A stretch of DNA of 64,000 nucleotides from an uncultured Oscillospiraceae bacterium (lineage in GTDB: Bacteria > Bacillota > Clostridia > Oscillospirales > Oscillospiraceae): contig CAKUED010000006.1 in NCBI GenBank assembly GCA_934646005.1, forward strand, positions 1 through 64,000, in the 5' to 3' direction. Positions within the stretch are counted from its first letter, which is position 1. Each line of letters begins with the position of its first letter. The notes below the pieces were generated by a model. The model saw only the letters and a program-made list of their open reading frames with translations. It was not told the DNA's origin and ran no database searches. Shown piece by piece: positions 1-7,550 of the stretch. The translations under genes were made by a program, and so were the position numbers.

Positions 1-486
1 AAGTACTACTTCCTGTCCGGCTTCACCGCGAAGCTCGCCGGCACGGAGCGCGGCATCACCGAGCCCACCCCGACGTTCTCCGCCTGCTTCGGTCAGGCGT
101 TCCTCGAGCTGCATCCGACCAAGTACGCGGAAGAGCTCGTCAAGAAGATGGAAAAGAGCGGCGCGAAGGCGTACCTCGTCAACACCGGCTGGAACGGCAC
201 GGGCAAGCGTATCTCCATCAAGGATACCCGCGGCATCATCGACGCCATCCTGAACGGCGACATCAACAACGCGCCCACCAAGAAGCTGCCGTACTTCGAC
301 TTTGAGATCCCCACCGAGCTCACCGGCGTCGCCACCGAGATCCTCGACCCGCGCGACACCTACGCCGACGCCTCCGAGTGGGACAAGAAGGCGCAGGACC
401 TCGCCTCCCGCTTCATCAAGAACTTCGCCAAGTACGAGGGCAATGAGGCAGGCAAGGCGCTCGTCGCCGCCGGTCCGAAGCTCTAA
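1..486 (+). CDS. pckA: Phosphoenolpyruvate carboxykinase (ATP), C-terminal part
   Basis: This is the last 161 residues of an ATP-type PEP carboxykinase, which interconverts oxaloacetate plus ATP with PEP plus CO2 plus ADP in the cytoplasm. The reading frame is open from the first base and the start lies outside the window. Visible family motifs are [11 protein letters not shown] near the left edge, the [10 protein letters not shown] stretch of the nucleotide-binding region, and a closing helix rich in Lys and Ala. The family is normally about 530-540 residues, so roughly 30 percent is present. A strong hairpin terminator follows the stop. The next genes encode a sodium-pumping oxaloacetate decarboxylase, so the two loci share oxaloacetate as intermediate. 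Assignment to the ATP-type family is firm. Confidence 0.93.
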   Translation, partial: KYYFLSGFTAKLAGTERGITEPTPTFSACFGQAFLELHPTKYAEELVKKMEKSGAKAYLVNTGWNGTGKRISIKDTRGIIDAILNGDINNAPTKKLPYFDFEIPTELTGVATEILDPRDTYADASEWDKKAQDLASRFIKNFAKYEGNEAGKALVAAGPKL

Positions 487-513
487 GAGCCTGACCGCCT
501 GATCGGAAGCCTT

Positions 514-548
514 GGGCGCGCTGCGCCGCGCGCAGCGCGCCCGTTTTT
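514..548 (+). terminator. Rho-independent terminator of pckA
   Basis: A perfect 12-bp GC-rich stem (514-525 with 531-542) with a 5-base loop is followed by a T run at 544-548. It lies 28 bases after the pckA stop. Confidence 0.85.
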
Positions 549-563
549 CAGGATCAGTCATTC

Positions 564-1011
564 TTTCGTCGTAATGCGCGGGCGGGGCAAGCCCCGCCCG
601 CGCAGAGCGCAAAAACAAGCCCGCACAACGAACGGCAGCAGCGCACCATGCCCTGTAGGGGCGGACGACCCTGTCCGCCCGGCGGTATGCACCCGCAAGC
701 ACGGACGCGCCGATGCGAATCCGTACCATGTTTGTAGGGGTCGATGCCCACATCGACCCGCACGGGGCACGTCCGTTTTACGATGCATTGCGGCAAATTT
801 ACAAATGCCCCACGGGCGGACAGAGGCGTCCGCCCCTACAGGACGTTTTACGGGGTCGCCGATGGCGGGTGCAATTTTGCGATTGCGTACTGCCGGGTCG
901 ATGTGGGCATCGACCCCTACGGACGTATTGCATTATCGCCGAGAATGCGTGCAAATTTGCCCGTGCATCCTGCACGGGCGGGGCAAGGTCCGCCCCTGCG
1001 TTACGGCGAAA
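564..1011 (+). repeat. Family 1 hairpin array, complete (C-A-B-A'-B'-C')
   Basis: This is the clearest complete copy of the window's main repeat. It starts with TTTCGTCGTAATG (564-576) and ends with the near inverse CGTTACGGCGAAA (999-1011). Between them are six palindromes: C near 578-600, A 659-680 (GGGCGGAC...GTCCGCCC), B 738-759 (GGGTCGATG...CATCGACCC), A' 814-835, B' 895-916 and C' 975-998. Successive cores from A onward start 76-81 bp apart. The spacers recur at other loci, for example GCGGCAAATTT before A'. No ribosome binding site or credible gene is seen in it. It fills most of the gap between pckA and oadA. Confidence 0.85.
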
Positions 1012-1034
1012 CGTGGCAGCATCTCAAAAGCCAC

Positions 1035-1140
1035 GACCCTTCCCCTCATCAGTCGGCTTCGCCGACAGCTATCCCTACCCCCTTTGCCCCTTCGGGGCAT
1101 TTCCCCCTGATAGGGGGAATCGACCCCCCAAGGGGAAGCC
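1035..1140 (+). repeat. Family 2 repeat, right-hand arm
   Basis: The stretch begins CCCTTCCCCTCATCAGTCGG and ends AAGGGGAAGCC. It contains small palindromes (GTCGGCTTCGCCGAC, CCCCTTCGGGG, CCCCCTGATAGGGGG). The same arm recurs near 5040, 20724 and, inverted, 39637. It abuts the family 1 array at 564-1011, the outer-repeat position seen at other loci. The remaining bases to oadA hold only its Shine-Dalgarno. Confidence 0.7.
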
Positions 1141-1202
1141 TGATTCCCGCGTAATTCCACACGTTCGAGAGAAACGTGAAAAAATATGATGGAGGTTCTT
1201 CT

Positions 1203-2609
1203 ATGAAGAAGGTTCAGATCACCGAAACCGTTCTGCGCGACGCGAACCAGTCCCTGATGGCGACCCGTCTGCCCTACTCCGACTACGAAGCGATCCTGCC
1301 GGAGATGGACAAGGCCGGGTACTACTCGGCGGAGTGCTGGGGCGGAGCTACGTTTGACTCCTGCCTGCGCTACCTGAACGAAGATCCCTGGGAGCGCCTG
1401 CGGAACATCCGCAAGCTCATGCCCAACACCAAGCTGCAAATGCTCCTGCGCGGGCAGAACCTGCTTGGCTACAAGCACTACCATGATGACGTGGTGGAAA
1501 AGTTCGTGGAGCTTTCCATCAAGAACGGCATCGACATCCTGCGTATTTTTGACGCGCTGAACGACTTCCGCAACATCGCGACCGCTCTGGAGGCGACCAA
1601 AAAGTACGCCACCAAGAACACCATTGCCTCCGGCTGCATCAGCTACACGCAGAGCCCGGTGCACACCGTTGAAAAATATGTCGAGATGTGCAAGGAGCTC
1701 AAGACCATGGGCTTCGACACCATCTGCCTGAAGGATATGGCGGGCACGATGAGCCCCTATGAGGCGGAGCACCTCATCAAGGGCATCAAGGACGCCGTGG
1801 GCGATATGCCCCTGATCCTGCACACCCACTGCACTACCGGCATGGCGTACATGACTGTGACGAAGGCGATCGAAAGCGGCATCGACGTGATCGACTGCGC
1901 CACCTCCTGCTTCTCCAATGGCACGTCCCAGCCCGCTACCGAGACGATGTTCTACGCCCTCGGTCAGTACGGCATCGAGACGGGTCTGAACGAAGAGGCC
2001 ATCAACAAGGTCAACGATTTCTTCAAGCCCATCAAGCAGAAGTATGTGGACTCCGGGCGCATCAACCCCAAGTCCATGGCGACCGACGCGCAGGCGCTTG
2101 TCTACAAAGTCCCCGGCGGTATGCTCTCCAACATGATCGCCAACCTCACCGACATGAAGGCAATGGATAAATTCGACGCCGCGCTGGAGGAGATCCCCAA
2201 CGTCCGCAAGGACCTCGGCTATCCCCCGCTGGTCACGCCGCTGTCTCAGATGGTCGGCAACCAGGCGGTCACGAACGTCCTGCTCGGCGAGCGCTACAAG
2301 CAGATCTCCAAGGAGGTCAAGGCATACTTCAAGGGTGAATACGGCATCGCGCCCGCAAGCGTGAACGCGGACATCCAGGCGCGCGTCCTGAAGGAGGCCG
2401 GCATGGAAAAGCCCATCGACTGCCGCGACGAGGACTGCAAGCGCACCGGCGACGAGTTCAAGAGCGCCAGGGAAGCGCTGGGCGAGCTTGCCCGCAGCGA
2501 CGAGGACGTGATGAGCTACATCTGCTTCCCGGATCAGACGCGCAAGTTCCTTGAGCAGCGCAAGGCGGACGAGGAAAAGGTCACCAAGTATGTGATCGAA
2601 GAGGCGTAA
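1203..2609 (+). CDS. oadA: Oxaloacetate decarboxylase carboxyltransferase (alpha) subunit
   Basis: This 468-residue protein is the carboxyltransferase subunit that moves CO2 from oxaloacetate to biotin on the separate carrier, releasing pyruvate. The TIM-barrel signature runs through the N-terminal half: TETVLRDANQSL at the start, RGQNLLGY near residue 90, KDMAGTMSP near 180 and the metal-binding HTHC near 205. A PYC/OadA-type conserved C-terminal domain follows to about residue 460. Unlike many alpha subunits it ends without an attached biotinyl domain, which is supplied two genes downstream. I chose ATG 1203 because GGAGG lies at 1191-1195; an upstream ATG at 1176 has no such site. It heads the operon oadA-oadG-carrier-oadB. 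Relatives act on methylmalonyl-CoA or pyruvate, but the nearby pckA favours oxaloacetate. Confidence 0.9.
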   Translation: MKKVQITETVLRDANQSLMATRLPYSDYEAILPEMDKAGYYSAECWGGATFDSCLRYLNEDPWERLRNIRKLMPNTKLQMLLRGQNLLGYKHYHDDVVEKFVELSIKNGIDILRIFDALNDFRNIATALEATKKYATKNTIASGCISYTQSPVHTVEKYVEMCKELKTMGFDTICLKDMAGTMSPYEAEHLIKGIKDAVGDMPLILHTHCTTGMAYMTVTKAIESGIDVIDCATSCFSNGTSQPATETMFYALGQYGIETGLNEEAINKVNDFFKPIKQKYVDSGRINPKSMATDAQALVYKVPGGMLSNMIANLTDMKAMDKFDAALEEIPNVRKDLGYPPLVTPLSQMVGNQAVTNVLLGERYKQISKEVKAYFKGEYGIAPASVNADIQARVLKEAGMEKPIDCRDEDCKRTGDEFKSAREALGELARSDEDVMSYICFPDQTRKFLEQRKADEEKVTKYVIEEA

Positions 2610-2621
2610 GGAGGAATCGGT

Positions 2622-2993
2622 ATGAACGAACTGTTCCTGATCAACGCCGCCATGGAGGACATCGGCGTCGGTACGGCGGGTCTGGTGGCTCTGCTGGGCT
2701 ACCTCGTCGTGTTCATCGGGCTGATCGCGCTGATGGTCGTGATCATGATCGTCGGCAAGATCATGGTCGGCAAGCAGGCAAGCGCCAAGGCTGCCGCGCC
2801 GAAACAGGCTGCGCCCGCACCCGCTCCGGCGGCGGCAAAGCCCGCTGCGCCCGAAGCCCCCGGCACAGCCGGTGAGCTGAAGCTCTACGGCACGCCCGAC
2901 CGCGACGCCGCCCTTATCATGGCGATCGTCGCCCATAAGACCGGCAAGCCCCTGAACACCCTGCGCTTCAAATCTATCAAGGAGGTCCAGTGA
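2622..2993 (+). CDS. oadG: Oxaloacetate decarboxylase gamma chain
   Basis: This 123-residue protein has a short external N-terminus, one strongly hydrophobic helix (about residues 17-45) and an Ala/Pro/Lys-rich linker, the architecture of OadG subunits. OadG stabilises the complex by bridging the carboxyltransferase and the membrane beta subunit. The C-terminal 40 residues (ELKLYGTPDRDAALIMAIVA) form a small folded tail with a conserved-looking VAHKTGKPLNTLRFKSI segment, which probably contacts the alpha subunit; that is inference. It begins 12 bases after oadA, with an AAGGAGG site straddling the oadA stop. Identification rests on topology and operon position rather than on strong motifs. 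Confidence 0.8.
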   Translation: MNELFLINAAMEDIGVGTAGLVALLGYLVVFIGLIALMVVIMIVGKIMVGKQASAKAAAPKQAAPAPAPAAAKPAAPEAPGTAGELKLYGTPDRDAALIMAIVAHKTGKPLNTLRFKSIKEVQ

Positions 2994-2995
2994 TT

Positions 2996-3400
<405 letters not shown>

Positions 3401-3412
3401 GGAGGCACTGGT

Positions 3413-4651
3413 ATGGGATTTAATGTAGGCGCAACCCTGATGAAGCTGGTCAACGAATCCGGCTTCGCGGCGTTCTTCATGGGCGACGGCTGGAAAAGCC
3501 TCGTGATGATCGTCATCGCGTGCGTGCTGCTGTATCTGGGCATCGTGAAGAAGTTTGAGCCGCTGCTGCTCGTCGGCATCGCGTTCGGCTGTTTGCTTGC
3601 AAACGTCAGCTACTTCACCAGCCAGACGGCGGAGCTCAACGCCACCAACGCTCTGTATCACCCCGAGCTGTGGGATGCGTTCCTTGACCCGAACAGCCCG
3701 TACTATCACAGCTACGGTCATGTTCTGTCGAACGCGGGTCTGCTGGACGTGTTCTATATCGGCGTCAAGGCGGGCATCTATCCGTCGATCATCTTCATGG
3801 GTGTCGGCGCGATGACCGACTTCGGTCCGCTGATCTCCAACCCGAAGAGTCTGCTGCTCGGCGCGGCGGCGCAGCTCGGCGTGTTCGTCGCCTTCTTCGG
3901 CGCGATCCTGCTCGGCTTCACCGGCCCGCAGGCTGCCTCCATCGGCATCATCGGCGGCGCGGACGGCCCGACCGCCATCTTCCTGACGAACAAGCTCGCC
4001 CCGGAGCTCCTTGGCGCGATCGCCATCGCAGCGTATTCGTACATGGCACTCATCCCGCTGATCCAGCCGCCGATCATGAAGCTGCTGACCAGCAAGAAGG
4101 ATCGCCAGATCAAGATGGTCCAGACCCGCGAGGTCACCAAGACCGAGAAGATCCTCTTCCCGATCATCGTGTCCATCTTTGTCATCCTGCTTCTGCCCTC
4201 CACCGCGCCGCTCGTCGGCTGCCTGATGCTGGGCAACCTCTTCCGCGAGTGCGGCTGCACCGACCGTCTGTCCGACACGTCGCAGAACGCGCTCATGAAC
4301 ATCGTCACCATCATGCTCTCCACGTCCGTGGGCGCAACGATGGTCGCGTCGAACTTCCTGCGTCTTGAGACCATCAAGATCATCATCCTGGGTCTGGTCG
4401 CGTTCGCGATCTCGACCGCGGGCGGTCTGCTGGGCGGCAACGTGATGTGCAAGCTCTCCGGCGGCACGGTCAACCCGCTCATCGGCTCTGCCGGCGTGTC
4501 CGCCGTCCCGATGGCGGCGCGTGTGTCGCAGATCGAGGGTCAGAAGGAGAACCCGTCGAACTTCCTGCTCATGCACGCCATGGGTCCGAACGTCGCGGGC
4601 GTCATCGGCTCTGCCATCGCCGCGGGCTTCCTGCTCGCCGTGTTTGGCTAA
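3413..4651 (+). CDS. oadB: Sodium-pumping oxaloacetate decarboxylase beta subunit
   Basis: This 412-residue polytopic membrane protein decarboxylates carboxybiotin and couples the reaction to Na+ export. It has many hydrophobic segments, and the conserved pore motif GGADGPTAIF lies near residue 180. Additional family stretches are NPLIGSAGVSAVPMAAR near residue 355 and the C-terminal MGPNVAGVIGSAIAAG. Length and motif order fit the family. It begins 12 bases after the carrier gene, with AAGGAGG at the junction, and ends the operon at a strong terminator. With oadA, oadG and the carrier it forms a primary sodium pump that can drive transport or ATP synthesis in a fermenting cell. Confidence 0.94.
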   Translation: MGFNVGATLMKLVNESGFAAFFMGDGWKSLVMIVIACVLLYLGIVKKFEPLLLVGIAFGCLLANVSYFTSQTAELNATNALYHPELWDAFLDPNSPYYHSYGHVLSNAGLLDVFYIGVKAGIYPSIIFMGVGAMTDFGPLISNPKSLLLGAAAQLGVFVAFFGAILLGFTGPQAASIGIIGGADGPTAIFLTNKLAPELLGAIAIAAYSYMALIPLIQPPIMKLLTSKKDRQIKMVQTREVTKTEKILFPIIVSIFVILLLPSTAPLVGCLMLGNLFRECGCTDRLSDTSQNALMNIVTIMLSTSVGATMVASNFLRLETIKIIILGLVAFAISTAGGLLGGNVMCKLSGGTVNPLIGSAGVSAVPMAARVSQIEGQKENPSNFLLMHAMGPNVAGVIGSAIAAGFLLAVFG

Positions 4652-4660
4652 TCAAAGGTG

Positions 4661-4696
4661 AAAAAAATCAGGCAGCACAAGCTGCCTGATTTTTTT
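4661..4696 (+). terminator. Terminator of the oad operon
   Basis: A perfect 16-bp stem (AAAAAAATCAGGCAGC with its complement) closes on the loop ACAA and ends in seven T. It starts 9 bases after the oadB stop. Its A and T runs make it usable from either strand. Confidence 0.9.
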
Positions 4697-4730
4697 GAGC
4701 CCTTTCGCGGCGCACCGCCGCGTTTGTAAT

Positions 4731-5117
4731 GCACCAAAGCCTTCCCCTTGAGGGGAAGGTGGCTCGCGCAGCGAGACGGATGAGGAGAAGGGTGGTACGT
4801 TCTGAGCTGTGGCGCGTTTTGACTGCACCAAAGCCTCCCCTTGGTGACCAAGGGGAGGTGGCACGGCGAAGCCGTGACGGAAGGGATGAGAAGGTGTACG
4901 TTCTGCCGCACCACAGGGTGGCGCTCTGCAAACCTGCAACGTTCTGATCCCTTCAGTCGCCTCCGGCGACAGCTTCCCTTGGTCACCAAGGGAAGCCTTT
5001 GGATTGTGCAAACGCGCGGCAGCTCAAAAATAAGAACCCTTCCCCTCATCAGTCACCTTCGGTGACAGCTTCCCCCCGAGGGGAAGCCTTGGTCACCAAG
5101 GGGAGGCTTTTTGGTGC
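4731..5117. repeat. Family 2 nested palindrome with 168-bp core
   Basis: The whole 387-bp gap sequence is a concentric imperfect palindrome. The outermost arms are GCACCAAAGCC and GGCTTTTTGGTGC. Inside them lie AAGGGG-type hairpins (4740-4790, mirrored 5036-5095), then related spacers containing GAGCTG and GCGCGTTT (4800-4830, mirrored 4999-5030), then a core at 4831-4998. The core is bounded by CTCCCCTTGGTGACCAAG and its inverse and recurs at 15146 and 39785. No gene is apparent in the gap between oadB and the metG promoter. Confidence 0.8.
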
Positions 5118-5148
5118 GGTGCAAGCTCGCGAAAATGCTGTCAAATCG

Positions 5149-5177
5149 TTGACATTCCCCCCAAAAACGGGTATGCT
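5149..5177 (+). promoter_or_regulatory. Sigma-A promoter of metG
   Basis: TTGACA at 5149-5154, a 17-base spacer and TATGCT at 5172-5177. The predicted leader is about 50 bases, too short for a T-box or SAM riboswitch, and none is visible. Confidence 0.85.
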
Positions 5178-5234
5178 AGTAAGGATATTATTGCCGCCCT
5201 TCCATTCGGGCGCGGCAGGAAAGAGGGCTACTCC

Positions 5235-7205
5235 ATGTGCGAAAAATGTAAGGACACATTCTATATCACAACGCCGATCTACTACCCGTCGGACAAGCTC
5301 CACATCGGGCACGCGTACTGCACCGTCGCCACCGACGCCATCGCGCGCTATCACCGGCTGAAGGGCGAGGACGTCATGTTCCTCACCGGCACGGATGAGC
5401 ACGGGCAGAAGATCGAGGAAAAGGCAAAGGCCGCCGGCGTCACGCCGCAGGAATTTGTGGACAACATCGTCACAGGTCCGAAGGGCATCCTCGACCTGTG
5501 GAAGCTGATGAACATCTCCAACGACCGCTTCATCCGCACGACCGACGACTATCACGTCGCGGCGGTGCAGCGCATCTTCAAAAAGATGTACGACAGCGGC
5601 GATATTTACAAGGGCACCTACAAGGGCAAATACTGCACCCCGTGCGAGAGCTTCTGGACCGAGTCGCAGCTCAAGGACGGCTGCTGCCCGGACTGCGGCC
5701 GCCCCGTGGTGGACGCCGAGGAGGAGGCGTATTTCTTCCGCCTCTCGAAATACGCCGATCGCATCCGCGACCTGCTGGTGAACACCGACTTTTTGCAGCC
5801 GAAGAGCCGCGTGAACGAGATGGTGAAGAACTTCATCGACCCGGGTCTGGAGGATCTGTGCGTCTCGCGCACGAGCTTTACCTGGGGCATCCCCGTCACG
5901 TTCGACCCCAGGCACGTTGTATACGTCTGGCTGGACGCGCTGACGAACTACATCACCGCGCTCGGCTATGAAAACGACCGCTACGACGATTATAAAAAAT
6001 ACTGGCCCGGCATCAACATCGTGGGCAAGGAGATCGTCCGCTTCCACTCCATCATCTGGCCGGCGATGCTCATGAGCCTCGGCGAGCCGCTGCCAAAGCA
6101 CGTCTACGGACACGGCTGGCTCGTCATCGACGGCGGCAAGATGTCCAAATCCAAGGGCAACGTCGTCGATCCCTATGTGCTGGCGGAGATGTTCGGCGTG
6201 GACGCGCTGCGCTTCTTCCTGCTGCGCACGTTCCCGTTCGGCGCGGACGGCAATTTCTCCAACGAGCTGCTCATCAACACCATCAATATCGACCTCGCCA
6301 ACGACCTCGGCAACCTCGTCTCCCGCACGACGGCGATGGTCGAAAAATACTTCGGCGGCACGCTGCCGGAGGACAGGCAGGCGGGCGAATTTGACAGCGA
6401 CCTCATCGCCATGCTGTCGGGTCTGCGCGCGCGCTACATGGAGCAGATGGAAAAATTCCAGCTCCAGAACGGGCTGGACGAGGTATTCAAGTGCATCCAG
6501 CGCGCCAACAAGTATATTGACGAGACGATGCCGTGGGCGCTTGCCAAGGACGAGGCGAAGAAGCCCCGGCTGGCGGCGGTGCTGTATAACCTGCTGGAGT
6601 CCGTGCGCATCTGCACGACGCTGCTGCTGCCGTTTATGCCGGAGTCCTGCGCGAAGATTTTTGCGCAGATCGGCGCGGCAGAGGACGTAACGACGTGGGA
6701 CGCCGCCGAAAAGTGGGGCGTGCTGCCGCAGACCGTCACGGTCCACAAGGGCGAGGCGATCTTCCCGCGCATCGACGCCGAGGCTGCGCTGCAAAAGCTC
6801 GACGCGATGCACGAGGCGCAGAAAAAAGCCGCCCTGCCGGCGGTGGAGCTTGAGCCGTATGCGGAGGAAGCGGTCGATTTTGACACGTTCTGCAAGTCCG
6901 ATTTCCGCGCCGTGAAGGTCAAAGCCTGCGAGGCGGTGAAAAAATCCGACAAGCTGCTGCGGTTTACGCTCGACGACGGCACGGGCACGGACCGGCAGAT
7001 CCTGTCGGGCATTCACAAGTTCTACGAGCCGGAAGCGCTCGTTGGCAAGACGCTGGTGGCGATCGTGAATCTGCCGCCGCGCAAGATGATGGGTCTGGAG
7101 TCCTGCGGCATGCTCCTGTCCGCCGTGCACACCGAGCACGGGGAAGAAAAGCTGAACCTCATCATGGTGGATGATAAAATCCCCGCCGGCGCGAAGCTGT
7201 GCTGA
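5235..7205 (+). CDS. metG: Methionine-tRNA ligase
   Basis: This 656-residue class I aminoacyl-tRNA synthetase charges tRNA-Met with methionine. It shows the HIGH-type motif KLHIGHAY near residue 18, a Cys4 zinc knuckle (CTPCESF and CCPDCGR near 135-155), the KMSKSKGN loop near residue 302 and a helical anticodon-binding domain to about 490. A C-terminal tRNA-binding OB-fold follows (FCKSDFRAVKV to the end), which normally mediates dimerisation. Length and domain order are those of the Gram-positive MetG with fused tRNA-binding domain. It is transcribed from its own promoter. Its 3' side is followed within 5 bases by the promoter of a small antisense RNA. Confidence 0.97.
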   Translation: MCEKCKDTFYITTPIYYPSDKLHIGHAYCTVATDAIARYHRLKGEDVMFLTGTDEHGQKIEEKAKAAGVTPQEFVDNIVTGPKGILDLWKLMNISNDRFIRTTDDYHVAAVQRIFKKMYDSGDIYKGTYKGKYCTPCESFWTESQLKDGCCPDCGRPVVDAEEEAYFFRLSKYADRIRDLLVNTDFLQPKSRVNEMVKNFIDPGLEDLCVSRTSFTWGIPVTFDPRHVVYVWLDALTNYITALGYENDRYDDYKKYWPGINIVGKEIVRFHSIIWPAMLMSLGEPLPKHVYGHGWLVIDGGKMSKSKGNVVDPYVLAEMFGVDALRFFLLRTFPFGADGNFSNELLINTINIDLANDLGNLVSRTTAMVEKYFGGTLPEDRQAGEFDSDLIAMLSGLRARYMEQMEKFQLQNGLDEVFKCIQRANKYIDETMPWALAKDEAKKPRLAAVLYNLLESVRICTTLLLPFMPESCAKIFAQIGAAEDVTTWDAAEKWGVLPQTVTVHKGEAIFPRIDAEAALQKLDAMHEAQKKAALPAVELEPYAEEAVDFDTFCKSDFRAVKVKACEAVKKSDKLLRFTLDDGTGTDRQILSGIHKFYEPEALVGKTLVAIVNLPPRKMMGLESCGMLLSAVHTEHGEEKLNLIMVDDKIPAGAKLC

Positions 7206-7209
7206 GCGC

Positions 7210-7237
7210 TTGACAAATCTGCCGCGGTGGGTATAAT
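7210..7237 (+). promoter_or_regulatory. Promoter of the small RNA facing the toxin-like ORF
   Basis: TTGACA at 7210-7215, a 16-base spacer and a perfect TATAAT at 7232-7237. No protein gene follows. A closely similar promoter with the same spacing lies on the minus strand at 26468-26495. Confidence 0.85.
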
Positions 7238-7243
7238 AAAAGC

Positions 7244-7347
7244 AGAGCATCACAGCGAACGGTTGTGGCTCTAGCAAATGGAATGTATCGGCGTGGTTTT
7301 ATACCACACCAAAACCGTCACTTTGCCGAGTGGCGGTTTTGGCTTTT
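7244..7347 (+). ncRNA. Predicted antisense RNA, about 104 nt
   Basis: Start is inferred about 7 bases after the -10 box. The end is a 14-bp terminator hairpin with one G-U-type mismatch (7309-7322 with 7329-7342) and CTTTT. The last 30 bases are complementary to the 3' end of the toxin-like ORF on the other strand, as expected of an antitoxin RNA. The second copy at 26361-26461 has the same promoter, length and terminator. Confidence 0.55.
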
Positions 7348-7401
7348 AATGCGAATCGTCACCGTCAATCCGAAGATATGAAACGTGATCGTGATCGGCA
7401 T
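7318..7401 (-). CDS. 27-residue hydrophobic peptide, candidate type I toxin
   Basis: This short minus-strand ORF begins MPITITFHIFGLTVTIRI and ends KSQNRHSAK: a beta-branched hydrophobic stretch followed by a basic tail, like small membrane-acting toxins. It has its own promoter at 7473-7501, a leader of about 65 bases and a modest GGTGG site before the ATG. Its last codons form one side of the terminator hairpin of the opposing RNA. The remnant at 26326-26390 keeps the matching IFGFTVTIR and KSQNRHSAK segments, with mostly third-position changes. An opposite-strand frame shares the same third positions, so the conservation pattern alone does not decide the coding strand. The toxin role is inference from layout; no characterised family is claimed. 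Confidence 0.5.
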   Translation of the reverse strand: MPITITFHIFGLTVTIRIKSQNRHSAK

Positions 7402-7472
7402 CTTACCACCGATGTAGCCACAACCGCCCGCCGTGTGCGTGATGCTCTGCCCGGGCTTGCGCCCTTGGAGCT

Positions 7473-7501
7473 ATCGTAGCACGAACGTCAGAATTTGTCA
7501 A
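7473..7501 (-). promoter_or_regulatory. Promoter of the toxin-like ORF
   Basis: On the minus strand TTGACA (7501-7496), a 17-base spacer and TACGAT (7478-7473). It faces the promoter at 7210-7237. Confidence 0.7.
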
Positions 7502-7508
7502 TTGGTGA

Positions 7509-7540
7509 GCGCCCTCCCGGTTGGGAGGGCGCATTTTTTT
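7509..7540 (+). terminator. Strong plus-strand terminator
   Basis: A perfect 10-bp stem GCGCCCTCCC with its complement, a 4-base loop and seven T. No plus-strand gene lies just upstream, so it may stop read-through from metG or the small RNA before the repeat array. Confidence 0.8.
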
Positions 7541-7550
7541 GCGCCGGGGA

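Larger units (their letters stand above)
7210..7501. repeat. Facing-promoter inverted-repeat module
   Basis: Both ends carry the same ordered signals pointing inward: TTGACAAAT..CTG, a -10 box, GCAGAGCATCAC and CGGTTGTGGCT (7242-7270 on plus, 7416-7449 on minus). The two arms are therefore inverted copies, each with a promoter, flanking a small ORF and a terminator hairpin. A half-decayed copy lies at 26326-26495. Confidence 0.7.

Noticed and set aside
564-1011. CRISPR-like array because of palindromic repeats at regular 76-81 bp intervals
   Set aside because: Two different palindromes alternate and are inverted relative to each other, the spacers are conserved between loci instead of unique, and there are no cas genes or leader.
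574-1189. Overlapping ORFs across the repeat array with recurring peptides such as GRTESSAPT and RADRGVRPY
   Set aside because: They arise from translating the repeat modules in several frames; the same peptides appear in both strands of every array and none has a start site or codon-like conservation.
933-2936. 667-residue minus-strand ORF opposite oadA
   Set aside because: It is the antisense shadow of a well-supported gene in GC-rich DNA, with no ribosome binding site or recognisable domain.
5178-5234. T-box or SAM riboswitch controlling metG
   Set aside because: The leader from the mapped promoter boxes is only about 50 bases and shows no specifier or antiterminator structure.
7278-7349. 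Plus-strand 23-residue ORF ending PSGGFGF within the small RNA
   Set aside because: Not conserved in reading frame or start in the second copy, and it runs through the terminator hairpin.
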